This document shows positions 32,096 to 46,375 of a DNA stretch of 64,000 nucleotides, piece after piece. The notes beneath the pieces were generated by a model. It was not told the origin of the DNA and searched no databases. It saw nothing but the letters and a program-made list of their open reading frames with translations. The stretch is taken from the NCBI GenBank assembly GCA_038380435.1, contig JAWZYU010000007.1, forward strand, positions 88,612,334 to 88,676,333, given 5' to 3'. The first letter of the stretch is position 1. Each line of letters starts with the position of its first letter. The position numbers and the translations under genes are program-made. This DNA is from Ryuthela nishihirai. Lineage: Eukaryota; Arthropoda; Arachnida; Araneae; Heptathelidae.

Positions 32096-33090
32096 ATCAT
32101 TAAATATATCCAGTAACTCCTTTAATAGATACAAACTATGATCCCAGAGGACAATCACATCATCTATATACCTCAGATATAATCTGGGTTGAAGTTTACT
32201 ATGAGCTAAGGCTGTATTTTCCACATCATAGGATAGTCTCCATCATGAAGTCACACAGGTGTGATCCCATTGGGACCCCCTCCATCTAGACCAGGTAAAG
32301 TCAGTGATTGAAAACCAATTGGATATGGTGTCCAGGGCATCATGCACATCGAAGCACTCTTATGCTGTGGGCTCCTGTAACGCTCCAAACAAATGCAAAA
32401 TATTTTAAGTTTTATGCTCCGGATAGCTTAGACGGGCGCCAGGCAATAATTATCAAATTGCCAAAACTAGAATAAGTTGATTTAGGGTTCAAATACCAGC
32501 GAGCGTTCATAAGTAAGAATCAAAAATGACTGTCAACTAATAAGAATTAATGTAAAAAAGATCCTTAATCAGCGTTGCTCAAGATAAAAAAACTACAGAC
32601 TCAAAAGTTTTATAACAAAACAAAATAGATTTATTTCCAAAATAATTAACTCACCAAGACATCAATGAAGAAACATAACTTTTGTGCTACACGCACGGTG
32701 CTTGGTGCTACGCACCTTACTACATCTCTCTCCTTCTCCTTCTCTCTCTCTCTAAGTGACTCGCAGGTCACGGTTTTTTACAATGGGCCGGCGCATGCCG
32801 GGAAAGACATTTGCATACAATGACTAACGACGCAAGCTATGACGCAAGAGGGGGCGTGTCCTTGGCACGCGCTTTAATGGTTACGGTCGGAAGTTCGGAG
32901 TTGCGCGTACGCAACTTCTAGAAACTTGAAAACGAGTGCTGTGATGCCGAAAAGGAAATAAAAAATCCCCAAAATGATAAATATAACGTAAATTAAACAA
33001 AACTGGTTAAGGTAAACTAAAAGTGAACGATGGGGCATCACACTCCTCCAACCATTTTGTCTTAATGCGCATCACTGCATCCAGTGCCGA
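32096..33090 (-). pseudogene. Penelope-like RT relic interrupted by a solo LTR
   Basis: On the minus strand near 32290-32230 the frame reads PMGSHLCDFMMET, like the (MGSPLS)-block of Penelope RTs with part lost, and then LQPRLYLRYIDDVIVLWDHS with LLKELLDIFN: the catalytic (R)YIDDV motif and its following helix. Upstream, 33042-33090 and 32290-32375 read on across a 667-bp solo LTR. One good frame of 77 codons remains (32224-31991) but it runs into SINE DNA. Confidence 0.65.
32376..33042 (-). mobile_element. solo LTR, gypsy-type, with 4-bp target duplication
   Basis: 667 bp; on the minus strand it starts TGTGATGCCCCATCG and ends GGAGCGTTACA. CTCC flanks both sides (32372-32375 and 33043-33046). 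It is a better-preserved relative of the LTRs at 9878 and 17299, with the same TTGAGCAACGCTGATTAAGG-type and GACGCAAGAGG-type blocks. Produced by LTR-LTR recombination that removed the body of an inserted element. Confidence 0.9.
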
Positions 33091-34056
33091 AGTGTAGGAT
33101 ACAGCGAGACTACATTGAAGGAATGCAAGGTAGTGTAATTGCTGTTATCACAATGTTTTGTTTAGATGCTGAAAAATATGTATTAAAAATGTAAACGAGA
33201 TTAAAAATGTAACGAGATTAAAAATGTAAACTTTTTTTAAACTAGTGGTCTACATGGATAACATGGTTTATGCAGTTTAATTTTTACAAACATCAGTGGA
33301 ACTGTTGGATGCATAGGTGGTAGCCAAATTTTGAAATAGATTCAGGTAATATGCAATTTGTTAGCTTTTTTCTACTACCAAATTTTCATTTGATTTATGT
33401 TCTATTATATTATGAAGGAAATATATTTCTTCCCAGGGAAGATAATGTTCTATATGTTGTTTACATGATACTATCTGCTCATTATTTTGTTGTATATGGC
33501 TACTGATATCATTTAAGTTTCTTGTGGTTATGTTGCATTGCATTACATTAGGTATGTCTATGCTATTTTGTGTTTTATTATGTTAAATTACCTTTAACTT
33601 ACTACACTTTATATTGCAAAAATCATTACTAATGAATGATAGAGACAAAAATTCGCCTAGCGGTGAAGTAAAAAAAATTTTGGTTGAAATAAAAGATCTA
33701 AATGATATAATAAAAAATGAAAATAAATATGTAGGAAAAATGTACTGATAGATGGCAGCACGATTAAAAAAAAGAACACAATTTTCAAAAGCCTTAAGAA
33801 AAACAGCTCTAACACAAATTATTTCAAAACATAATTTAACTAAAAGCATATTTTAGCCTAAAATAATTGTTGCTTCAGCCCCCCCACCCAACATACATAC
33901 ATAAAATCTCAATTAAATTATTTATAAAACCTTTCCATTTATTTAAATGAAAATGTTTTCTGTATTATAGACATTAATCCAGTCCTGTCAGCATGAAAAT
34001 TTTTGTGATGTCATTTGACCCTTGAATCACTGGGTTCCTGTTATAGGAACAAATCT
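33091..34056. other. no supported gene
   Basis: Minus frames 33361-33543 and 33583-33849 are open but have no family signature. Possibly the upstream part of the Penelope relic; I see no motif that shows it. Confidence 0.4.
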
Positions 34057-34060
34057 TTAA

Positions 34061-34270
34061 CCCTTCCAAAGATCCTGCCTCAAAAACTGGTTTACATCCA
34101 GAGGCCAAGCTATTATTTTACTCTGGTCAGCCATAACAAAATTTTCAAAAGGCAATTTCTATTCTTAAAAAATTATATTTTTTTTTGTTCTACAAAAAAT
34201 GTCTATGGTCGTCTTGGGCCTCACTTCAGATTCTGTTCAATACCTATGTTTGTCGGGGACCTTGAAAGGG
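34061..34270. mobile_element. 210-bp TTAA-flanked piggyBac-like MITE
   Basis: TTAA at 34057-34060 and 34271-34274. Ends CCCTTCCAAAGATCC and GGGGACCTTGAAAGGG are inverted repeats of the same type as the larger elements at 46376 and 58328. The interior joins the extreme left and right parts of the large form, as an internal deletion derivative would. The 94-codon frame 34015-34299 is a by-product. Confidence 0.88.
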
Positions 34271-34274
34271 TTAA

Positions 34275-36419
34275 AAACCCTGTTCTACTATCAAAATAAT
34301 GCACTGCCTGAAGAAGTCATTATTGATGAAATGTGTGTTGCAGTGGGTCCATCCATTGTATTAAGATGATAAGGTCTTTTTTTGTTTTTTGTTCGATCTT
34401 ATGGCTTTTTGCATTTGAATTTGATAAGTTTTGAACAACAATCATGTGCGTACAATTGTTCTTAAAATAGTTAAAAAGATTAAAATTATTACTCATATTG
34501 TCTATCATCTATTTCTACCAATCAATGAAATGCCAACCTTGAAAAGTTTTGGACTGGCACATCTCATCAAGAAAATTTATTTTGCCTTCAATATTGGACT
34601 CTACAGGCTACAATAATATTGCATTAGCATAAAAGGATATCACCAACATCTGATAATCAATGTTGAAAAATTACATAATTAACAACAAAGGACTCTCGAT
34701 TGAGTGCATCAGCAACTCAATCAGTTCACTTGTGCAGAAACAGGTAATAACTTATCTTAATTAAATCACATTATTAAAAGTATGTATTATTAGTGCATGT
34801 AACAGTGGTTAATTTACTTAAAGCACTTACTGCAATACTGCTGATTAGCAAAGTATAACAGCTATGTTCATATAGATATAGTGAGTATTAAATCTTCAGA
34901 TACCTTCACTGTGATTAATTAAATTTAATTAATTTAATAATTGGTATGGTGATTTAAAAACTGCCAGAATGAAAATCATGAAAACAATCCTCTATGGTTT
35001 GAATCTTTTTAAAATCATTATCTTTAACAGACACACCAATTGTAACTATCAATAGTAGTATAGTGCCATAGGCTGGATATCTGTGCAGCATTAATTACAC
35101 ATTAATATCTTCTTACAACTTGTAACCAAAATGGGGTCCTTTAAAAGTTACACTCCACAACATTTACTGCTCACTATAATAACCATTTTCACTTAACCCA
35201 GGCAGATGACTATCTATAATGCTGCTTGTAAAAAAAATTTTTTAATCATATATTTTAAGAAAAATTTCTTAAAAACAGTTTAATCTCAGAAAGATTCCAT
35301 TTATCTTTTTTGAAGGAATTTCTCTTTGAATGTGATGAATAATAATTTTTTTAGCGTGTTTAAAAAAAGAAGTTATTGTTTTTTCATTTGTCCATCTTCA
35401 GACATTCAACTTTTTTGATTTAAGAGATAATGAAAGATTCTGAGTTGGATATGTACTAATAAATATTATGAATCACAGTTTTGGAATGTTCCATTGGTTT
35501 GAATTTTCACTGTTTGAGGGCAGTAAGGTTGAAAAAAATAACAAATATTTAATATTGAAAGCAGTCCATTCATACTAGAAATTTAGGTGATAGTGGTGGT
35601 TAAGAGATTTACACTGATTAGTAATTCTTAAAATTCTTTTAGGTCATGGAGCACCTGAATGTCATGGTGCTCTTTGCTGAACAACATGAAAAATTCATCT
35701 GCTTTTATGCCATCATGTGAACACTACTACTAATGGCAATATATTATATATATATTTACTGCTTGTCATCATCTAGTCCTCACTAGCAGATGACAAGGAA
35801 TAATAGGCAACAAGGCTAAGAAAAATTTATGATAGTCAATGCATAAAAAAATATGCAAAACTGAGAAAATTCTATCCATTAACTAATTTTTTTTTCTGCA
35901 AATGAGAAAATACCATCATTATTATATTTCAGTGGTGGAACATCTAAGTAAAGCATAGTTTGAGAACTACTGACATTGATATTAGCATTTTGTCTCCTCG
36001 GGAATTTCTCATTCTCTTCCTGTCAGGAAGGAATGGTGGAGAAAAATTAAGAATTCTTTTGCAGTAAATTTTTTTGATAATAAAATATTACTATTTGAAT
36101 TTTACCAATCTTTCATTAGTTTGATTTTGCTTTATCAGAGGATATTATTATATTGGAAAATAAACAACTTTGTCATCATTTAAATAACAAATTAAATTCT
36201 AATGTAATGTTCAAATAATAAAAGTTGTTTAGCCTTCCTATTAATCCATCTACTACACTATTCAACAAGAGACTATCTAACATCGACATATAAACCAACT
36301 ATAGTGAAACAAATAACGGGACTATAATATATAATTGAACAATTTTTTCGCTGAGATATATTAGTATTATATGATTGATATCTTTAGCATGGTCTGTAAA
36401 TGGTAGCTAGGTAGTCACT
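34275..36419. other. 2.1-kb gene-free stretch
   Basis: AT-rich intron DNA. At 34299-34345 a phrase CTGAAGAAGTCATTATTGAT GAAATG recalls motifs near Penelope or LINE ends (not verified). A TA microsatellite lies near 35741-35752. No coding region seen. Confidence 0.45.
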
Positions 36420-37049
36420 GGAAGGAGAGCTATGCACCAATCCCCTGTGATGATGCATAGAACCGGCCAGGCCTAGCACCTAATGTCCGACCCCGCCTTC
36501 TCGTGGTGTGGACCGTTAGTAACTTTCAAAAGAGATACTCTCTTGTGGAAGTGAACGGAAGGGGAGGGCTGCCAGATTAGTGTGGCCTACTGATCTGGAC
36601 AACTATGGCTACTTTTCTTTTTTCTACCCTGCTGAGGAGTGGTCAACCACACAGGGTTCTGGTGCTGACCATATAAACTTACTGAACTGGATTAAGGCTC
36701 TGAGCTTTATTATGGATCCTAAATTTGCTGCACTAGTGGGCTTCTATGGAGGAAAAATCTGCCACTGTGTTTTTTCTTTGTTTGGGGTTGATAGCCCAAA
36801 GTGAATAGATTTAAAGAATATGTTTTATCAGCTGGTGGATAATACTGAGCAGAAGTCATCACATGCACTTGAACTCTTGATTCTATGGCATCTTCAAATT
36901 CTACATTGGAGGAAGTCTTCCAATGTAGATGGCTTCAGCCTTTAGTGGTGGGGAACAGGTTTTTGCCCGATGTCTGCAATTAGGGGGCTGCTTGATATTG
37001 TTGACATTCCCTCTCTCAATAAACATAGTTCCTTTAAACATCCCACTAA

Positions 37050-37745
37050 CCATTTTCTCTCCATAGGAAGTTGGAATGTAAGGACTCTGAACAGAGCTTA
37101 TTTTCTTGATGTCCTCATACAAGAATTCCAACTTTATAATTTCGATATTCTCAGCTTGCAAGAGACCAGATGAACTAATAAAGGTCAGATTCTTAAAAAT
37201 AATCTAAAATTTCTCTTTTCAGGGAGGGAAGATAATGAACATTATCAAGGCATAGGTCTGCTTCTCAACAGGCATGCTAGTGATGCTCTTCTAGGATACG
37301 AGTACATTAATGAAAGGTTTCTTACAGCAAAATTTCAGACAAGCATTAAAGGCGAATATTATCTGCTGTTATGCCCCCACTAAGGATGCCGATGAGGATG
37401 AGAAGGATAGGTGTTATGGGCAACTTCAGGATATTTTGAATTCTGTCAAGAAAGGAGATATTACCCTTGTTCTAGGTCTTCAATGCCAAAGTTGGTACTG
37501 ATTCTGACCATTGGGGAGAGGTGTTAGGCCCTTTCGGCATTGGTCTCCTACAGGTAAGTAAACTCAATGGTTTCAGAATAACTAACACTTATTAGAAATA
37601 AGTACACATGGGTTTCACCAGATGGGTGGCATAAGAATATGATTGATTACATATTAATTAACAGCAAATGGGCTAGTTCTGTTAGGAATACCAGGTTATA
37701 TAGGGGAACTGAAACTGGATCTGACCATTACCTTGTTAAAAGTGT
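37050..37745 (+). pseudogene. LINE AP-like endonuclease domain
   Basis: FLSIGSWNVRTLNRAYF with the catalytic Asn (WNVRTL), LYNFDILSLQETR with the Glu of the active site, GIGLLLNRHA, the YYLLLCPH-type block corresponding to (V)YAPT (seen as CYAPTKDADEDEKD in another frame), a degraded GDFN region (LVLGLQCQSWY), and NMIDYILINSKWASS with GSDHYLV, the final catalytic SDH. The order is that of AP endonuclease-like LINE nucleases, which nick the target. Four or more frame changes. Confidence 0.85.
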
Positions 37746-38402
37746 TGCAACTTAAACTTAAAAAGTGTTATGCTAGGGTTAAAAAATTTACTCTTAATAC
37801 TGAAGCTCTGAAAGACCCAGTTATAGCTAAAGCTTACTATGATAGGTTACTTAGTCATTATGACAGTCATGGTTTGCTTACCACTGAAGTTGAGGAAGAA
37901 TGGGACCATTTTAAACAGGCTTTTTTGGAAACTAACAGTATTCTTTTAGGAAAAAAGGAGCAGAGAAGGCAGAAATATTTGAGCGATAAGGCTTATTTCA
38001 GAAAGAAAGAACTGCAGGAATGTCCTTAATCAATATCCTACTAGTACTAATAGAAAGCATTACAGAGAGCTTAATAAAAGTGTAAAGGATCAATTAGCTA
38101 CTGATAAGGAACTTTGGATTGATGTCTTGGCTGACAAAGTCAAGGAAGCAGTTAGACAGCACAACAACAGAGAGCTATACCAGATAGTTAATGTTTTGTG
38201 TGGTAGAAAAAGGACAGATATACAGGGATTGAAGGACAAACAAGGCAAGGTTGTAAAAGGAGAGGATTCTGTCATGGCTAGGGTGGGCTGAGCATTTCAG
38301 TGATGTTCTAAACAATATGGTTAGTTCTACTCCCATTATTTGCAATGATGATAGATGCATTTGTGGCTTTAATGTTGGCATATAACACAATCTGGAGTTA
38401 TT

Positions 38403-39340
38403 TTGGCTAATTCAAAACTTAAGCTTCATAAATCCCCAGGGGTAGATGAAATTACTACGGAAATGCTTAGAGCTGGGAATGTTTCGGTTACCACTTGGAT
38501 GACTGAAATTTCGAATTTTTTTTATGATAAAGGCATGCTTCCTAAAAATTTTACCAGAGCTATTATTATCCCTATTTTCAAAAAAGGTGATCGCAGTTCT
38601 TGTGATAACTATAGAGGTATCAGAATACTCTCTGTTCCAGTTAATGTTCTTTGCATGATTGTGCTTAATAGAATTAAGAATCTGGTTGACAGGCAATTTC
38701 GTGATGAGCAATGTGGATTCAGAAGTGGTAGGGGATGTGTGGATCAGATATTTTCACTTAGGCAGATTCTTGAGAAATGTTTAGAGTCTCAGAAACCTTT
38801 GGTTGCTAGCTTTGTTGATTACAAAAAGGCTTTCGACTCTGTTGATCATCATAATTTGTGGTTGATTGTGAAATCATATGGTATACCAGACAAGTTAGTT
38901 AACATAATGAAAGCTCTCTAATAACACTGAGTTGTGTGTGAGAGTTGGTAAGGCTTATAGTAATTGGTTTAGCATTACTTCTGGTGTTCGACAAGGGTGC
39001 ATTTTGTCTCCTTTTCTCTTTAGTTTGGTTATTGATTATGTTATGCGAAATTCACTTCAAGGGAAAGATTTTGGCCTTAAATGGGCACAAAAATTTCTGA
39101 TTTAGGTTATGCTGATGATTTAGCCCTTTTGGCAAATGTTGATGAGATGAACCATTTCATTCGAGCTGTTGATGAAACTGGTAGTAGAGTAGGTTTGGTT
39201 ATAAACAGAGAGAAAACTAAAGTGATGAAAATTGGTCAGGCAGGCTTGATTCAGTTAATCTGAATGGTTGCAGTCTTGAGCAGGTGTCACAGTTTAATTT
39301 TCTTGGGAGCTATGTAACAGATAATGGTGATGTGCAGCAT
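38403..39340 (+). pseudogene. LINE reverse transcriptase domain
   Basis: The 172-codon frame 38403-38921 holds KLHKSPGVDEITTEMLRAG, IIIPIFKKGDRSSCDNYRGI, EQCGFRSGRGCVDQIFSLRQ and FVDYKKAFDSVDHHNLW, the first catalytic Asp block. One base is missing at about 38920 compared with the copy at 45205, shifting the frame. Then SGVRQGCILSPFLFSLVIDY and, at 39081-39263, ISDLGYADDLALLANVDEMN with the catalytic YADD and VGLVINREKTKVMKIG. Confidence 0.88.
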
Positions 39341-39394
39341 GAAAGTAACAGATGAATAGGGATTGCTGCCAAGACTTTTAAGAATCTATGGAGA

Positions 39395-39850
39395 GTGTGG
39401 AGAAATAGGCGTATACACCTAAAGACTAAAATTAGCCTGTATAATAGTTTGGTTCTTTCTAGGGTTAGTTATGGTAGTGAAACTTGGACACTTTGTAAAC
39501 AAAATAACAGGAAACTAGATGCTTTTGATTCCAGATGCTTACACAGTATCTTGGGCATTAGGTGGTTCAACTTTGTAATGAGGTTAGGCAAAGGAGTTTG
39601 CATCCTCCTTTAAGCAGCATATTGTTCAGAGAGAGACTCCATTGGTTTAACCATGTTACCCCTATGGATAATTATAGATTGGTGAATAGGGTTATGAACA
39701 GTACGCCTAAAGGCCTCAGAAAGAGGGAGGAGACCTATGATGTAGTGGGCAGACAATGTCAAACAGGACCTTGTTAGAATTGGTGAGTGCCATATGTAGC
39801 AGTTATAGCTCAGGACAGATATGTTTGGAGAATTAAATTGCACAGTCTGG
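39395..39850 (+). pseudogene. LINE C-terminal region
   Basis: KTKISLYNSLVLSRVSYGSE with TWTLCKQNNRKLDAFDSRCL and SILGIRWF: the segment typical of the C-terminus of RTE/CR1-like proteins (YGSETW, F-RCLR-ILGI-W). The frame then shifts; a second piece, 39562-39777, has ERLHWFNHVTPM, matching the usual L-W-GHV-RM segment. Confidence 0.8.
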
Positions 39851-39959
39851 TTGGATCTCCGTAGCCCATGGATGCTTGAGGATGATGATGACGATGATCT
39901 TTTGCATTTTATATACTGAATTTATTTTTATCAATGATTAGAAACTTATAATCATTCAT

Positions 39960-40625
39960 TTTAACCATGCTTCACAATTAAAGATTTTTCTTTCTCAGAA
40001 AGAAACTAAATAGATATCTACTGAACTTCAATTTTCTGATCACTTGTAAAAACCAAAATCTTGTTCCAAACGTCATTAAAATTAACTACAATAGGCATAT
40101 ATCTTCTAATCAACCTAAAATTGCTCACATAGCAGAAATGAAAATATTGAAAGATCTAATTAGAAAACAAAGATCCAAAATCAGTATCATTGAAAATAAT
40201 ACTTATATTGAACATATGAGGTTTACCAAAAAATGTCCTCAAAAAGAATTATATTCTGTTCTTAGCAAACTTAACACTATATTGGAAAATGACTCAGCTA
40301 TTACTATGAAGAGACCTAAGTCTAAACTAGATAATCTGAAAACAACTTCTGATTCTAACTGTCAAAACAAAAATGGAAATACAAACCTATATCTTTTGCT
40401 ACTGAAAAAAGAGCTCTAATAGAGGACCCAAAGTTGCTTATATAAGGAAACTTCCACCTTTACTTTCTCTTTTACCTGATCTTGAAGAAATTACACATGT
40501 TCCTCATGATAAACAAGACAAAGAAAGGTTTAGACTATACAGATCTATAAACAATTGTTATAATCATCCCCAAAAAATTCAATTCTCTTTTAAATTAAGC
40601 ATTTTTTTACTTATTACTTCCTATT
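39960..40625 (+). pseudogene. unassigned coding-like fragment, possibly Penelope N-terminus
   Basis: The frame 40138-40419 (93 codons) is lysine-rich and helical, extended upstream in the same frame to about 39990 with NQNLVPNVIKINYNRHIS. After a frameshift, 40430-40620 reads KLPPLLSLLPDLEEITHVPH and ERFRLYRSINNCYN. Base composition looks coding. It breaks at the Tc1-like element at 40661, beyond which 41895-42060 again reads like coding sequence (DFQVIKDWLISNQFSLL). The style resembles Penelope-type N-termini, but I see no diagnostic motif. Confidence 0.35.
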
Positions 40626-40662
40626 CATGAATATACAAGCATATTCTTTTATATGCACAGGA

Positions 40663-41892
40663 TACACACCGATCAGCAATACATTAAAACCACTTCAGAG
40701 TTATGCAAAGAAGCACATGTGTAGCCAATCAGTGTCATGTGCCAAGATTGCGAATAATATGCATAATACCTGGGTCGAAGCTCTCATAGGCAATATTTCA
40801 TCTCATCTCAACATCGGAAAAGCAAAGGATTTATCTGATTTCGACAAAGGCCAGATCGTTATGGCAAGATGCGTTGGTAAGAGTATCTCTGCAACAGCAA
40901 TGCTGGTAGGCTGCTCACACTATGCAGTAGTTAATACCTATCAAAGATGGTCCGAAACAAGTGACACTTCGAGTCATCGACAAGGTGTGGGCCGGCCACA
41001 CCTCATTGATGCCAGAGGTCAGCGCAGGCTATGTCATCTTGTCCACAGAAACAGGAGGGCTACTGTGGCTGACAACCCATAATTTCAATTGTGGTAAAGG
41101 GCCCAATGTGTTGAACACACAGTTCATCATAAGCTCTTGGATATGGGTCTCCGCAGCTGCAGACCCATTCGTGTGCCTATGCTCATAGCCATTCACCGTC
41201 GTCAACAGTTGCAGTGGGCATGTAATCATCGACATTGAACCACAGAAGACTGGAAGTGGGTCGCAAGGTCAGATGAATCCCATTTTCTGTTACATCATGT
41301 GGATGGACGGACAGACGAGCTCATGTGCAACATTTACCCACGGAAGCCTTATCACCTGGATGTCTGTGGAATGGATCCAGGTGGCTGGAGGGAGTGTGAT
41401 GGTCTGGGCAATATTTTCTTGGGGAACACTTCAACCAATTATCCCTGTAGAGCAAACTCTGATAACTGTCATCCACCTGAACATCATGGCTAACTAAGTA
41501 CACCCCTTTATGGCGACTGTATTCCCTAGCGAAGATGGCATCTTTCAACAAGACAATGCCCCATGTCACACCGTGAAGAAGGTTCATGAATGGTTCCTAG
41601 AACATGAGGAGGAATTCCATTTATTGCCATGGTCCCCAAATTAACCAGACATGGATCCCATTGAGCATTTGTGGTTTGAGTTGGATAAATGGATATGAGC
41701 AGCATCACCCCAACCACATAATTTATTTGAACTGTGGGATCTTCTGTTGCAGTCATGGTACCAAATATCAAGCGACACCTACCAACATCTCGCTGAATCT
41801 ATGCCTCAACGGGCGAGAGGTCTTTTGGCAGCGAGAGGAGGACCTACATCATATTAGGTAGGTGGTTTTAATACTTTGGCTGATCGGTGTAG
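40663..41892 (+). mobile_element. Tc1/mariner element of DD36E type, broken
   Basis: Terminal inverted repeats CACCGATCAGC and GCTGATCGGTG with AAAGTATTAAAACCAC type continuation; TA at each end. The N-terminal frame 40627-41082 has a helix-turn-helix: [20 protein letters not shown] with [14 protein letters not shown], then a GRP-like linker (GVGRPHLID). Then SDESHF (first Asp), a WG-like block (VWAIFSWG), FQQDNAPCH (second Asp) and PDMDPIEHLW (Glu). I count 36 residues between second Asp and Glu. Frameshifts and one stop inside the DDE region disable it. Inserted in the unassigned fragment at 39960-42060. Confidence 0.85.
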
Positions 41893-42069
41893 ATCTCTTA
41901 CACATGATGAAAAATGTCAAAAACTGATGTGGAAAATTTTATGGTCAACAGTGATTTTCAGGTTATTAAGGATTGGTTAATATCTAATCAGTTCTCCCTT
42001 TTGAAGGTAAAATTAAATTTCTTAAAGAATTATATCTCAGGTAAAATTAAGTATCTTAAAGAATTATAA

Positions 42070-42444
42070 GAGGTTGAGCCACTTTACCTCTGAGGAGCAC
42101 TTTTTTACATACAATGAGAAATGGCAAGGTCACAAGGCCTGTGAAGGCACAAAGAAGGTTGGGGAAAGAGGACCACTGGACAGCTGTTAGAAGACAAATG
42201 ATAGCCTCCCATCAAGCCTGTTCCTTAATGTGCACAAGGTATGGCTCTCCTGCACACAGTGTCATCCTTAATGTCCCATCCAACAGACAGTGGCCTTTCT
42301 AAGTTTGTCAGTGTCATCTACTGACCGAGGGCAGGGCGGGGAGTTTTGAGCAGATAAATCTCAACACTAGCCCAGGTGGGACTTGAACCTGAGAACTGCA
42401 GATTATGAGCCTGATGTGCTACCAACTGAGCCACACTGGCCCCT
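42070..42444 (-). mobile_element. SINE family 1, full length, diverged
   Basis: Tail at 42070 (GAGCCACTTTACCTCTGAGG), tRNA-like head at 42380-42444 (complement of GTGGCTCAGTTGGTAGCACA and of GGTTCAAGTCCCACC). Small internal deletions against the 7378 copy. Confidence 0.88.
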
Positions 42445-44649
<2,205 letters not shown>

Positions 44650-44760
44650 ACACAAAAATAACTTTCTGTAATGACTACACATTATATTCTTTAATATGTA
44701 CAAGACATAGTTCTGTTGCACAAACAGCCATTAATGAGAATTGTCAAGAATTTGAACTCC

Positions 44761-44891
44761 AAAGACAAATAATGAAAACTGGTCATCTTAAGCATTCACA
44801 CTAGTATCTCATTTGTTGAGAGTTCTTTTTTCTCAACAAATGAGATACTATTGTGAATGCTTAAGATGACCAACTTTCATTATTTGTCTTT
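44761..44891. repeat. hairpin with 61-bp arms
   Basis: 44761-44821 and 44831-44891 are reverse complements with about four mismatches; the loop is 9 bases of T-rich sequence. It lies 45 bp before the 5' truncation point of the adjacent LINE. Confidence 0.9.
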
Positions 44892-44935
44892 GATCTCTTA
44901 ATTTGTTCCAGCAACACTATGTTACATTCTAAGAA

Positions 44936-46175
44936 AGTTCTTTGCATGATTGTGCTTAATAGAATTAAGAATCTGGTTGACAGGCAATTTTGATGAGTAA
45001 TGTTGATTCAGAAGTGGTAGGGGATGTATTGATCAGATATTTTCACTCAGGCAAATTCTTGAGAAATATTTAGAATTTCAGAAACCTTTGGTTATTAACT
45101 TTGTTAATTTCAAAAATACTTTTGACTCTGTTGATCATCATAATTTGTGGTTGATTGTTAGATCATATGGAATACCTGATAAGTTAGTTAGTGTAATGAG
45201 AGCTCTCTGTAATAACACTGATTGTGTGTGAGAGTTAGTACATCTTGCAGAGATTGGTTCATCATTGCTAGTGGAGTTAGACAAGGGTGCATTTTGTCTC
45301 CTTTTCTCTTTAGTTTAGTTATTGATTATGTAACGAGAAATTCTTTGCAAGGGAAAGATTTTGGCCTTAAATGGTCTAGAGATTCAAAATTTCTGATTTA
45401 GATTATGCAGACGATTTGGCCCTGTTGGCTACTGATGTTGATGAGATGAATTTGTTCATTAGGGCTGTCGATGAGACTGGTAATAGAGTAGGTTTGGTAA
45501 TAAATAGAGAAAAAACTAAAGTGATGAAAATTGGTCAGGCAGATAGTGGTTCAGTTGCTTTGAATGGCTGTACAATTGAGCAAGTGTCTCAGTTTATTTA
45601 TCTTGGGATCTATGTAACAGATACTAGTGATGTGCAGTATGAAATAAATAGAATAGGGATTGCCTCTGGGACTTTTAAAAATCTATGGAGAGTATGGAAA
45701 AATAGGCATTGCACCAAAAGACTAAAATTAGGCTGCATAATAGTTTGGTTCTTTCTAAGGTTAGTTATGGTAGCAAAACATGGGCCCTTTGTAAGCAGGA
45801 TAACAAGAAACTTGATGCCTTTGATTCTAGATGCTTACGCAGTATCTTGGACATTAGGTGGTTTGACTTTGTAAGTAATGATGAGGTTAGAAGAAGGAGT
45901 CATCAACCACCTTTGAGCAGCATATTGTGCAGAGACACTGTTGGTTTGGCCATGTTGCCCATATGCATAGCTGCAGATTGGCAAAGAGGATTATGAACAG
46001 TGTACCTAAGGGTATCAGAAAAAGGGGGAGACCTAGGATGCGATGGGCAGACAATGTCAAACAGGAACTTGCTAGAATTGGCCTAGAGTGGCCAAATGCA
46101 GCAGCTGTAGCTCAAAAGAGATACATCTGGAAAGGAAAATTACACAGTCTGGTTGGACCTCCATAGCCCATGGGC
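44936..46175 (+). mobile_element. RTE-like LINE, 5'-truncated second copy
   Basis: Matches 38645-39860 of the long copy. It starts in the RT (TTCTTTGCATGATTGTGC) and keeps FDSVDHHNLW, SGVRQGCILSPFLFSL, an altered catalytic motif region (DYADDLALLAT in the joined frames), then VDETGNRVGLVINREKTKVM, and a C-terminus with SYGSKTWALCKQ and KGIRKRGRPRMRWADNVKQE. The 152-codon frame 45416-45874 and two others are open; stops divide them. It ends GGTTGGACCTCCATAGCCCA with no GAT tail. This copy supplies bases missing from the long copy. Confidence 0.88.
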
Positions 46176-46375
46176 TGCATGAGGATTTTGTATTTATGCA
46201 TTCTGTTCACTGATCGAAATGTTATTTTGATTTACTAAAACAATACTAAAACATTTCAGATAGTGATTAAGTTTTTAATTTGAATTATGGCATTTACATA
46301 CCAAATTAATCGGCATTTAATTCTAGATTTTCTGAAAATAAAGTATTTTACAAAAAAAGATGAGTTTTATTTTAA

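Larger units (their letters stand above)
36420..39900 (+). mobile_element. RTE-like LINE, long copy, disabled
   Basis: About 3.5 kb. It begins with a GC-richer 5' leader (36420-36560), then an endonuclease region, a reverse transcriptase region and a C-terminal domain, and ends GTTGGATCTCCGTAGCCCAT followed by GATGATGATGACGATGAT. A short-unit simple repeat tail, an APE endonuclease and this RT wording suit the RTE/CR1-like LINEs; the tail favours RTE. Stops and frameshifts occur in every domain. The 5' end and any target duplication are not resolved. Lies in the RecQ intron, opposite strand. Confidence 0.8.
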
